Source: Proteromonas lacertae | Taxonomy: Eukaryota > Sar > Bigyra > Opalinata > Proteromonadidae | Assembly (NCBI GenBank): GCA_002245135.1 | Contig: NGBS01000019.1 | Span: forward strand, 49,964 to 113,963 | DNA: 64,000 nucleotides | Reading direction: 5' to 3' | Part shown: positions 48,427 through 61,200 of the stretch, in pieces | How positions within the stretch are numbered: position 1 is the stretch's first letter | Layout: every line of letters begins with the position of its first letter | Notes under the pieces: model-generated | Told to the model about the DNA's origin: nothing | The model's database searches: none | The model's input: the letters and a program-made list of their open reading frames with translations, nothing else | Program-made: the position numbers and the translations under genes

Positions 48427-51061
48427 ATGGTATATAATGTAATATTGTTGTATAAATAGCCAAGAAGAGGCCGTAGTCAACATGCTCCACTTATTGAATC
48501 TGAGAGTTCGCATATAGAAAACGATGATGAGCTAGATGCATCCTCACCAGTTCATGATTCACCTCTTACTGGTTCTTCCTCAGAAGGAGAAGATTTATAT
48601 GAAAATCCAGAAAAGTATATCACTTTTTAGTTTAATAATCTAATTACTGTATAGAGATTATGTGGCAAAACCAGACCAAGATAGATACAACCCAGAAGAT
48701 CTAGATAATCGAAGATTTGGCATGATGGACTATGAGGCAAGAAGAGAAGCAGAAAGAGAGATTGATGCAAGAAGAGGTATTAATCGAGGTCCTATATTTG
48801 AGCATGATACATCTTCTGAAGCTAGATCTGAAGAAGCACCAAGAAGAACTCAAGTAGTAGAAGATGCAGTAACAGGCTATGAAGAACCTTTTAATTTAGA
48901 GAATATGAATTGTCCTTTGAGAGAATTTTTACAACAAATACAAACACAGAAAGAGATTTGTCATAGGTTTGATAAATTCTTACACAATTTCACTGAAGAT
49001 GGTAGTAATACTTTAGTATATTATGAAAGAATTAAAAGAATGTGTAACAACAATGAACAATCGTTAGAAGTAAATATGGCACATTTAGTCTCATATCAGG
49101 CAATATTAGGTGTAATGTTAGCAGATGAGCCAGAACAAATGTTAGAATTATTCAATAAAGTATTAAAAGAAGTAGTTTTAACAGTCTATCCTTCCTATAT
49201 GGATATACATAATGATTTATATGTAAGAATGACTAACTTATATTTAGAAGATAATATTAGAGATTTAAGACAAGAACATTTAGGTGGATTAGTTCGAGTA
49301 TCAGGTGTAGTAACTAGAAGAACCATCGTTTACCCACAGCTGTTATTAGTATTGTTTACTTGCAATAGATGTGGTTATAACTATGGACCAATCAAACAAG
49401 AAGGTAATAAAGAAATAACAATATCACATTGTCCACAGTGTCAAAGTAAAGGATCATTCAGAGTTAATTCTGAGAAGACGTTATACAGAAACTATCAACG
49501 TATTACACTACAAGAATCTCCATCTACTGTACCAGCTGGAAGAGTACCAAGGCGTAAAGATGTTATATTACAAGCTGATTTGATTGATAGAGTAAGACCA
49601 GGTGAAGAAGTAGTAATAACTGGTATTTATACACATCAATATAGTAGTATTGCTAATATACAAAGTGGATTTCCTGTGTTTAATACAATAATTGTAGCCA
49701 ATCATGTTGCTAGAAAGGATGATATAGAATCAATGAATAATATCACTGAAGAAGATAAGAAGCAAATTATTGCATTGTCACAAGATACAAACTTAGAAAA
49801 TAAACTATTAGAATCAATTGCACCATCTATATATGGACATAAGCATACTAAATTAACACTACTATTATCACTATTTGGTGGAGTGCAAAAGAACGGTGAT
49901 AAATATAGAATAAGAGGTGATATTAATATATTATTATTAGGCGATCCAGGTACAGCCAAATCACAATTTCTAAAATATGCACAAAGAATAGCACCAAGAG
50001 CTATTTATACTACAGGTAAAGGTGCAAGTGCTGTTGGTTTAACCGCCAATGTTCATCGTGATGCTGTTACTAGAGAGTGGACTTTAGAAGGAGGTGCATT
50101 AGTATTAGCAGATCAAGGTGTATGTTTAATCGATGAATTTGATAAGATGAGTGAAAATGATAGAGTATCCATCCATGAAGCAATGGAACAACAGTCTATC
50201 TCTATATCCAAAGCAGGTATTGTTACAACTTTACAAGCACGATGTGCTGTTATAGCTGCAGCTAATCCTGTAGATGGTAGATATGATCAAAGTAAGACAT
50301 TATCTGAGAATATTACACTCTCTGATCCTATAATACAGAGATTTGATATGCTGTGTGTGATGAGAGATGTAGTAGATCCAGTTCAAGATGAACAAATGAG
50401 TAATTTTATAATAGATTCACATATAGACAGTCATCCTAGTAATGATGGAAATCCAAATGCTCATAGAAATACAGATGGTGCTATTCATCAAGATTTGTTA
50501 AGAAAATATATATTATATGCAAGAACATACTGTAAACCATCTTTATCAGGTGCAGATACTGCTAAAATGGAGAATGTATACTCTAAGTTGAGAATAGCAA
50601 GTGATAAGGTTGGTGGAATACCAATTGCTGTTAGACATTTAGAAAGTATTATTAGATTATCAGAAGCACATGCTAAGATGTATTTAAGAGATCAGGTCAA
50701 TGATTATGATATTGATGTTGCTATATCATTGTTATTAGAAAGTTTTATAAATTCACAAAAGTATTCTGTTATGAAATCATTGAGAAAATCGTTTAATAAA
50801 TATATTACTTCTGTAGATGATACTTCTGATTTGTTACTGTATATATTACAGACTATGATGAGAGAAATACAGACTGTTCGTAATTTAAAGTATGGAGGTG
50901 CAAAGGATGATGAGATTATTGAAATTGAGTATAATAAGTTTGAAAAAAGAGCTAATGAGCTTGATATTCATAATATTCAACCATTTTTAGATTCTGAAGT
51001 GTTTAAGAGAAATAGATTCGTGTATGACGGTAAGAACAAGAAGATTCTTAGAGAACCTTAG
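48427..51061 (+). CDS. MCM2: MCM2 replicative helicase subunit
   Basis: Predicted 854 residues. The first coding exon is only the ATG (48427-48429); introns 48430-48459 and 48615-48654 follow. The N-terminal tail is acidic and Ser-rich with SP sites (SSPVHDSPLTGSSSEGED), typical of DDK/CDK targets, then YEARREAEREIDARRG and the MCM N-terminal domain with a Cys4 zinc finger (CNRCGYNYG and CPQC). The AAA+ core has Walker A GDPGTAKSQFL, Walker B CLIDEFDKMSE, sensor AAANP and the arginine finger in IIQRFDMLC. The winged-helix end (FLDSEVFKRNRFVYD) and the FPVFNTIIVANHVA block identify MCM2 rather than MCM4. It acts in the MCM2-7 ring that unwinds replication origins. Confidence 0.96.
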
Positions 51062-51197
51062 AGAGAATATATTGTTAATATATCATTCTTTTAATAATAT
51101 CATTGACTTATTTTTATGTTGTTTTAACAAATTTTGATTATTTCAAAATATTTGATCGTTTCAGTTTTTTTCATTTCATTATTTTTTCTTTTTTCAA

Positions 51198-51551
51198 ATG
51201 GTATAATGCTCTAACTATCTTTTTGTTTTTATTTTATTTTACTCTTGACGATTATTCATCATATATTATAGAGTACTGCTGCTAAGCCTGCAATCAAGAA
51301 GACTTCAGGTCCAGATTTTAAGAAATACATGGATAAGAAAATTTCAGTTAAAATAAATGGAAACAGATTAATCTCAGGAGTATTAAAAGGATACGATCAG
51401 TTTATGAATCTCGTTCTTGATGAAGCCATTGAAGAAGTCAGTGTCACAGAGAAGAATGATATTGGACAAATTGTATTGCATTATTTATATTCTGTTTTAG
51501 ATTATAAGAGGTAATAGTGTAATTCAGGTTGAAGCTTTAGAAAAAATATAA
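51198..51551 (+). CDS. SNRPG: Small nuclear ribonucleoprotein SmG
   Basis: 84 residues, the usual SmG size. Exon 1 is only the ATG (51198-51200), then a 71-nt intron (51201-51271), exon 51272-51472, a 28-nt intron and exon 51501-51551. Sm1 motif FKKYMDKKISVKINGNRLIS, then GVLKGYDQFMNLVLDEA; Sm2 motif IIRGNSVIQVEALEKI. The RGNS and VEALE wording is SmG-specific. It is part of the heptameric Sm ring on U1, U2, U4 and U5 snRNAs, in line with the many spliceosomal introns of this genome. The ATG-only first exon is inferred because the Ala/Lys-rich N terminus has no other in-frame Met until FKKYM. Confidence 0.92.
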
Positions 51552-51628
51552 TATATTCCTATCATTTATTTTTGTATTTGTCAGAATAAAACAATAATAA
51601 CATAAAACAAAATAAATAAACCAATTAA

Positions 51629-54600
51629 CTAAATATCTCCCATAGAAGTAGAGTTATGGGTTGAATTCTGTGTTGAGTTGTGAATGAATTGATTTTGTTG
51701 TAGCTGATCATCTGAGGATGAATAACTTGGTTGTACTTTACTTACACTAACCATATGAGAAATGTGATGATGAGATGTTGATCCATTTCTATCCAAAAAT
51801 ATACTTCTTGATGTAATGGCTGGTAATTCAAACTCATGATCATCTGTTACTAAACGACCATTATCTTTCACGTGTATTTCTATTGCCATCCATGCAACAA
51901 TACCGTTAATAAACAGTGATTCACATTCTAATAAGAATGACATTATGTTATGACATTCTATTGATATAGATGCATATGGACTATGAAGGAATTTATTCCA
52001 ATAATCTTCTCTCTAATGTATATATGAAATAAATAGATAAAAAATATACTTCTATTTGTAATAATACTTGCTTTTGTGCATTTGAAAAGATCAATGGATT
52101 CTATATATACAGTAAATCATTAAAAATAATTAATTAATACTCTTGTTAATCTGTATTGTTCAATTTCTTCTGTAATTTGACAATTCCATTGTAGGTTGTC
52201 TGGATTATCAGGACTGAAATACATTTGATAAATATGATCTAACACAGTACCTGCATTGTTGTTTGGTTCTATTGGAATTGTTCTAAACTGATTAGCATCA
52301 ACCCAAAACTCAATACTATTTATATATTAATAGAATAACATATATATACTATCTTGAGTAATGATATTTCTTCAAAAACATAATAAATAGAGTTGATATA
52401 ATTGGTTGTTTCAGTTCTTCGGCTAATTCTTTCAAATAATAATCAATTGGATTATGATATCGAAAGAATAAAAAAAAGACTGGAGACATTATTCCAACAA
52501 GTAAAACCATTTCTACATAAGCTTCAACAATTATCACATCTTCTGATTTATAATAGAAAAATGGGAATATGTTCTGTGTCAATAATAATAAATGGGCAAA
52601 ACATTCTGAAATAGCATATACATAATAATGATTAATAACTGAATATCTAATATAATTATTCATACCAACAACAATGAAGATTATATCAATAATAATCTAT
52701 TTAGAAAAAGAGAGTAAATCATTGAAATTATACGAATGAAATAGATATAGACTTCTCAAATATTGGAAATACTAAAGAATCATCACCTATTATTATTTAT
52801 ATAAACAACAACAACAAATATATACTTTTATGATTATATAAATAAACTATTACACAAATCAATATTCCAATTATATATCCCAACATAATTACTACTTTAA
52901 TCCAAGTGTTTACAGCAGTAGATGGATAATATGTCTTAAATGAAAGTTCACTTACTTTACTAGATAAAAGACCTCTATATATATTCATTAGAAAAAAAGT
53001 AAAATATACATCAACATAGCAATTGAACCTATTTGTAAAAGCACAAATCCAACGTAATAATAATAAATCTTTCTATAAAATGAAAAACATAATAAACCAC
53101 TACATTCTACTATGCTACCAGCTAATAACAGCAACAAATAACTATTATTCTTTCTAAATATATTTTCTTTTGTTCTAAATATTGCATTAACGAATATAAT
53201 TGATAAAAAGGTAATTCCTAACGAAGACAGTATTTCTATACCTCTGGTAGTTGGTGTGAGAGATGTACTTTTCTATTACAGATAATATTAATAATAAACA
53301 TATATATATATTATACAATTTTCAACCAATCATATTCTGGACTGATGATAGTTTTAGGTAATATTCCACCATCTTTAAACTGAACTACTCTATTGAGATA
53401 TTCACTATTGTCTGTATTTATATTAACTATTCTATTACTGTAGTTTAATGATCCATAGAATGTATTCCAATAAATACACTTTAGTGATGCACAATCTGAA
53501 TTCTTTGAACATATTTTAAAACGTATATTTTTACATATACCAAGATTATGAAATACTATAAAACAATAATAAATACATAAAAAAAATACCATTTTTAAAA
53601 TCTAAAAACACTGAATCATTATAATAATTCTTATTCCATAATTCATCATCATTTGAATGTATTCCATATGTCTGACCATATAATTCAATCACTCTTTGAA
53701 TAGTAATACCAATAATTGAGCCACGAATTATGCTAAAAGGAATATACTTTGTCTTTAACATTGTCTCTTTATGATCAGTAGGAAATCCAACTATTTTGTC
53801 AATATTGTCATATATTAAATTAAAATAATCTGTAAATGTACCAAAATATTCACCACTTTCTCCATAAGTATTGTTTTGAAGTGGTAATAATCCGTGAATA
53901 TATGGAATAGTCATTCTTTCATCTATAATAAATGTATATATTGCTTTTGGATTAATATTATATTTAGGAAATAGTTTTCTAAATATTCTTAGTGTTTGTA
54001 CTGTAACTCCTAATATAATTACAGCTTCATTTGAGATATTTTCTAACTGAGATAACCATTCTTTATAATATTCAATTCTTTGAACTGTTGATTGAAATTT
54101 CTATGATAAATTCATAATATATATATATACCGATTTTAATATTGGAAATTGACATGTATAATCAGTTGAACAATCAGTAGAGTAATAACAATTATTAGCT
54201 AAAGCAACGTGTCTCTATATAACAGAATAATTGAAACAATCAAATTATATATAAAATACAAATGTTTTGCATCTGGAAATTGACATTATAACATTGTCAT
54301 GAATATCGATTATAGATTTCAATGCTTCTAAATAATGTAAATAATAATCTTCACCTTCTTCGCCTATTATTATGTATCTCTTTACATTATTATTCACAGT
54401 AAAATGTTGGTATATATTCATTGCAATATCATATGCTGATTTGAATGGTGAATACATATAATCATATTGTTTATTCATTTCACTCTCAAAATATGGTCTA
54501 TTAAGTGATTATATATATATATACGAATTTAGAAAGTATGGTATTTTAACTCCATGATAATTATATTTATTATTATAAAAACTAAGTGAATCTATTGATT

Positions 54601-55158
54601 TAAGTATTGCTTCATAATTTTGTGGTGAGATTAAGAAATGAGGACGTTGTGATTTTATTCTTTCTTCTATTTGACTATAGAAAAATTTGGAACATTCAGC
54701 GAATTGTGATGAACTAGAATACTATTGATAATAAATTAAAAAAAATATATACTTCATTATTAGGCAACCACAATACAACTGAAACTATAATTCTATATGG
54801 AAGATTATTGGTAAAAAGAAAATACTTTTCATTACATGTACTAAGCTTTGAAGTTACTTTATCTAAGCATATTCCTCCAATTCTATTTATTTCATCTCTC
54901 CATAAAAACAGAGATCGAGCAAATAACAATGCTGCATAGATATAACTATTATGATATATACATTGATATCTATCATTACCACTAGTATCTAAAAGACCTT
55001 CAATTCTTATCGAAACGCCTTCATAAGGGAACTTTGAAGAATCATCGAATAATTTGAATTGGTCACAACAAGCATAAACCTATATATACCATAAATCATT
55101 TAGCATATACAAAATATGTTGAAAAGGTATATGCAACGATAAAAAAGAGAAAACGCAT
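51629..55158 (-). CDS. Receptor with ligand-binding ectodomain, seven helices and C-terminal RGS domain
   Basis: A protein of ~1,040 residues from about 13 exons. A signal peptide (RFLFFIVAYTFSTYFVYA) precedes a ~560-residue ectodomain with alternating helices and strands of the periplasmic-binding type (YIIIGEEGEDYYLHYLEALK, AVIILGVTVQTLRIF, IRGSIIGITIQRVIELYG) and a Cys-rich juxtamembrane part (NLGICKN, DCASLKC). Seven helices lie between 53270 and 52400 (EILSSLGITFLSIIFV, YLLLLLAGSIVE, YYVGFVLLQIGSIAMLI, WIKVVIMLGYIIGILI, FIIIDIIFIVVG, VYAISECFAHLLLL, VEMVLLVGIMSPVFFLFF). An RGS domain follows (YYLKELAEELKQPIISTLFI, IEFWVDANQF, AGTVLDHIYQMYF, IFSNAQKQVLLQIEREDYWN), so G-alpha GTPase activation is built into the receptor. 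A Ser/His/Asn-rich tail ends it. A 60-nt candidate intron near 52610-52660 was rejected because keeping it gives exactly seven helices. Confidence 0.8.
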
Positions 55159-55207
55159 ATTCAATATAAAAAAATAGTAGTTTCATATACCAATACAAAT
55201 AGTATTA
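55159..55207. promoter_or_regulatory. Very short bidirectional promoter, 49 bp
   Basis: The 7TM-RGS receptor (minus) and the giant ligand-binding protein (plus) start only 49 bp apart. The spacer is AT-rich with an A7 run; no motif is claimed. Both 5' UTRs must be tiny or overlap. Confidence 0.55.
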
Positions 55208-58200
55208 ATGTATTTGATCTTAATTATTTTCATTCACATTGCCGCTTGTCAAGTATTGAAATTAAACATTTCAATACCTCTATCAGCATCAGAACAATAT
55301 GTTCATACCCATATTGAGTTATTTGATCAGTTGAGTAAAAAATTTCAGGATTTATTTAATTTGGATTATAATAAAAACCCATCGAATGATAGACACATGA
55401 TACTGATAGGCCAGAGAAATTATGTCACCCCTTATCTTGTTTTTAATGTAGAATACAAAATCAAACCGCTATGTAGTTATAACAATCTATATTTTGGTCA
55501 TATCTACAATTGTGTATCTAAAGGTATATCATTTATTAATAAAATATGTAGTAACGCTATTGTGTGGAAGTAAATTCAAAATGAGGCGATTTATAATTCT
55601 TGCAGATAGAGAATATACAGATGATTTTAACAATCTACTGAAATATATAGAAAGGCAAAGTTTCAAATCCGTTTTTATTTCAGATATTCCATCTCTTCAG
55701 TCATATCTATCATTACTAACTCAGATACAAGCATCAGAGACTGTGATCTTGAATTTTTATTCTGATTATGAGGAATTCAACAGTTTCTACTCATCCTTTA
55801 ATCAACTTCAATTTTCATCTTCGATAATGCATGTTTTATTTTTCATTGATGAATATTACACAACTAACTACAAGAACAATTACAACAATACATATATAGT
55901 ATCTCAATATTTTCAGTCTATTGATGAAGAATCTACATACAAGTTGTTCAATTTAAGCAATAATGATTATGTTGATAATCGTTTAAATGGAGTTGTAAAA
56001 GTTTTAACATTCTTGTTATCTTCTAGTGGTGAGACATATACATTAACAAATGCTAGTTTTTATCCTTTATTCCAAGCTTTAGCAACTAATTACATTATTG
56101 ATTACAACAATAACAGAATATTTGATCATTATTTCATCAGAACATCATACATTGGTAAAGTGAATGAAAGTGGTAATGTAAATGACATTATTAACCTCAA
56201 TAGTGATGTACCTGAATATCCTATGGATTTATGGGTATATGAAGATCAAAATATTTGTAGAAATGGTGTAATAGGAAAAGAAGATGCTATTTTAATAGGG
56301 TTTATGAGTGTTACTACACATTATTCACAAAATTATATTGACACATTTAGAGGTATTGTAGAAACAATTGATTTTATCAATTCAAATGTATATTTATATT
56401 ATTATTTAATATATTTTTTTTAGTCTGGATTATTAAACAAGAGAATCAGGCTAGTATTACCAGAATATTCTACAGATAATATAAAAACCAAATATGATTA
56501 TCTAATGTCATTTAAAGTGGATATTATCATATATTATTCTTCAACAAGGATGTATGATGATATTATCAGTTGCATTGATAATAAAAGTCCATACGTATTT
56601 ACAATAGGATATAACAGTGGAGAAGTATGCCATCCAAATATTATTCCAGTTGGTACAAATATTCCTACTCAAATATATTATTTTGAAACACTTTATTTCC
56701 ATGAAAAAATATATGTTCTATATTCGAATACAATATATGGTAGAAATGGCTTTGATTATATTCAAAGGGATAAGAATCAAACAAAAGAAGAATGTATTGG
56801 ATTTATGGTTAGAAATTCAAATTCAGATGAAATGAAAAAGAGTATAGATGAATTAATATCAGTAATAAATGGTAGTGATGAAGGAAGTATTTATTTGATT
56901 GGTATTTTAGGTGAAAATTATACCTCTTTATTTATGAAAGAATATTATCAATATAAAAATTACTATCCAAATGTAATAGTTTATTTGATGGATATGAATG
57001 AGAATGATTTTTTAAACAATGAATTATGGAATGGTTATTATTCAATTCATCCATTTATTTCAACTGAGTCACTTCCTAGAAACCTTTCAATGAGATTTAT
57101 AAAATATCATTCAAATTATAAAATAAGCTATTTTGAATATTTAGGTAGTTTATCAGTAAGATTATTTGAGAAATTGGTAGTAACATGTTCATCAACTAAT
57201 AAAGATGATTTTAATGGGACAATAACAGATTCAGGAATATCAATAGATGATCCAAGCATATCGTTGTTAAACAATAATTACATATCACTACCAATTGGTG
57301 ATTTAGTCTCAATAAATGATGGTAAATATTCTACAAAGCGTAGTTTAGAGCCACACTTGATACATTATCCATCTTATATTCGTGATTCATTGACAGGTAC
57401 TATGTCAAAATGTGATTGGCAATCTGCAAATTATATTTCAAAAAATAATAAAATCAATGTGATACTTTGTTTATATGATGATGTTAATGAAGAAAATTCA
57501 TATTGTTTAACATTATTCTACATATTTTCATTCTATGGAAGTTCGGCTTTTTATTTGAACAATGATTTTTCTATAATTCCATTAAAGCTACCATTAGCAA
57601 ATGATCCTTCATATAATGATACTTTATTATCTGTATTGGATTTTTATAAACCAATTATAGTGTATGGTTTTAGAGATTATAAAGAAAAATCAACTTTGTT
57701 GGATATAATGTCTAGTGATATTCCATTATTAGGTTTGCATCAAAATGATGATTTTACAAACTATGATAATATGTTTAATTTTGGTATAGAAACAACTGAT
57801 TATGTTGAAAGTATTATACCGTTTTTATTTTTGAATGAAGATGTACATTGTTACTCATATATAAGTAATAATAATTTGTATAACCAAACAAAGATGTATA
57901 GTTTATGGAATTACTATCAAGAAACATATAGATCTCTATTATTTTATTATGCTCTTTATGATTATGTTGATATAAGTGTAAGTAGATTATTAAATGATAA
58001 AAATATATGTCAAAACTATCGTCATTCATTAGCAATATTTATTAATTTAGACAATCCTGAAGCTGAATCAATTGCAGAAATAATTAAAGAAATTCAATCT
58101 GATGATATTATTGTGATTTATTTAAGGAATTTGTTTAATTTTTATGATTCACACGTCTTTACAAATCAAATTCAGCTTATATCGGAATATATACCAGAAA

Positions 58201-61200
58201 AGAGTGATAAGATATATTTGAATTTAGAAAGAATAAAGAATAGTGTCAATATATCAGAGAATGTCTTTTATTTTCATTTTTTAGTTGCGTATATTATTTT
58301 ATAGCTATTAATATTTTTTATAGTTATTACTCGTATGAGTTTGTTGTTAATAGTATGCTGATTGACAGTTCAACTGGAAAATCAATTGTGGAATCACTAC
58401 CTACAGTTAATCTTCATTTATCATCAAAATGTATTTCATTTAGTGTTATTTATATATGCTATATAGGGACATTGAAGTTTTCTAAACAGAATAATTTAAT
58501 CAAAACATTATCAGCTATAAAGAATACTGGAAATAATGTGAAAATCCAACCAATTGTCCCATATATCCAATTGTCAAGTAATTTTGTTTATGGAGAAACA
58601 TTTACAACAGGAGAAAAAGAATCAATTCCAGTAGGACTTATCATTGATTTGAAGAGAATGAAAGCTGAATCAACGTCATTGATAATTGCTTTTGTAACAG
58701 TAATGATACATTACTCTGATTTAAGATTTGTTTTATATGATGTAGGAATGTATGGAACTCAATATTTATGGACTTATTTCCATTCAGGGAAAGTTAGAGT
58801 ATTGTTTGGTTTGTTAGATAAAGTATTTCAAGAAGAAGGTGATGATTTCTTAAAAGATCATAAAATGATATTTTATAATTATGGCTATCCATTTAGAAAT
58901 GAGAAGTATTTAAATAATGTATTTCAACTCAATTCAATTAGTGATTATGTGTCATTTATATCATATATTTATTTAACTGATCATGATAATAGTTGTTTAT
59001 TGGTGTTAGATACAAATAGTAAGTTTGATGATTTTAATCCATATTTACTTCAATTATTAAATGAATTTAATATAATAATTCCACATGTTTATGTAAATGA
59101 TACAATGGATGTTTATGATGTTCTTAATGTGATAATGTTAGAAAGTCCAATAAAGAACAACATCATTTTGTCGTTAGATATAATGTATCAGAATAGCATA
59201 ATTGAAACTTTGTCAAATTACTTATTTGAAAGAAAAATGAAATTAAGTGTTTTGCATTATAATTATAGAACATATCTTGATAATATAACACATTTCACCT
59301 ATACAGATGTAATTGATTTTAATGATCTTCATTATCCTTTTATTACATTAAACAAACCAGATAATACAATGCCATTATTATATACTATGTTGAATAGGTA
59401 TTTACTGTACAATGAAACAATGAATCAGTCTGAAATATATGATGCATTGATGAATGATAGAGTTAATTTTAATGAATATCATCAATCTGAAAAACAATTA
59501 TACATTTTGAATGGAAAATATGATGTAATTATTAAAATACCTAATAATTCTACAATCTTTTTTAAGAAAAGAGAATATTATTACAAAGTTGGTGATAATA
59601 ATACATCGGATAGTAATTATATTGGTTTGTTGTTTGACAATAGTGATGATGTTTTTGATATTTTAGTTGGTTTGGAAAGTAGGCTATATAACAATGATGA
59701 TAATAAAGTATTATTCATTCCAATATTTATTGATAATGAAAATGATATTGTCGAAAAGATGAATGAGTTTATAAGTAAAACAAAAGTGTATATTGGAATT
59801 ACTTCAAAAATTGTTCCTACTGAGCTTGTTTCATTCATAGAGGATAATAATGGATTATTATATCATTTAGGTAAATCTACAATGGTTTCATCATCCAAGA
59901 ATATTCTTTCAATGAATATTAATATGATGTCAATTGTTTATACTTTTATTGGATTTATAAAAGAGAATTGCGATTCTACAATTGTTTTATTAGATGAAAA
60001 GTATTATAATTCAGAAGATATGAATATGATAATTGAAGAAATAAAATATCACTTTGTTGATATTAGATCAATTTATTATATAAGAATAGATAAAGATTCA
60101 ATTGTGTCATTCGTTGATAAAATAATGAATATGCTATTAGAAAATAATTTTTGCATTATAAATTTAATGGGTAGATGGACTAATAAGTTTATTGATGAAT
60201 TAGATTCTAGGTTAAATACTTTTCAAGACTTAAAATTGGTTAGTTTTGATGTAAAATTAAGCATGGATTTACCAAAGCCAAATCATTTCAATCATTATTT
60301 ATTTCAGTTTGATTCTGTATCTGTAAATGATTATGAAAGTGTATTTGTGAATCCATTTTACAGTTTATATAACAAGAATTATCTTATAAATGACATAGTT
60401 ATTCAAAGTTATGTTGCTATCGTAGAATGCTTGAAGAAGTTTACTACTAAAGACAATTTTATTTATATTACAAATAATCTATTGAATAATGATATATTAC
60501 TGTATATTGATGAAGGTTATAACTCAATTACAAATCAAAGACAGTTCAATGCTCAATGGAGTATAAGATACAATAATTTGGATCAATGTCCAATAAGGCT
60601 AAACAATGATTTTATAAGTCAAAAGAAAATAATAGGTCTTTTACTTGGATTGACTGGTTATTATCAATATGTTAACTATCAAATATTGTCAGCTGCATTG
60701 ATAAATATAATACAAATATCAAAATTTTCATATGAAATAATTGATACAAAATCAACAAAAGAAGGTTGTATTGATGGGTTAAAAACAATGATTGATAAAG
60801 GAATATTGTTTATTGTAATGGGTCATGGTATGTATGATTGTTTAAATGAAAGTGTTGACATATTAAACAATAATACTGAAAAAGATGTGTCTATATGGTA
60901 TGTAGAAAATACACCTGGTTTTTTCTGTGATAGTAGATATGTATTCTTTGGTACTTTACCAAACCACTTTTTATCACCAGCTTTATACTTTTTTACTTCA
61001 AACTCATCTTTTGATAAAGCTTATATATTTTATGATTCATTGAGTGATAAGAGTTATAAATATTATTTAAACATTGATAATTTGTTTAGTCAATCTCCAA
61101 TTAAATATGAAGTATATTCATTAGCTACAACTGATAAAGAAAGATTAGGAGAAATAATTAGTAATAAAAATGGTATAGTGTTTTTAGCACATGCAACAAA

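Noticed and set aside
48427-51061. Identification as MCM4
   Set aside because: The N-terminal EREIDARRG block, FPVFNTIIVANHVA and the C-terminal FLDSEVFKRNRF are MCM2 wording.
52610-52662. A ~60-nt GT...AG candidate intron in the 7TM-RGS receptor
   Set aside because: It is stop-free, longer than typical introns here, and keeping it supplies the sixth membrane helix so that the protein has exactly seven.
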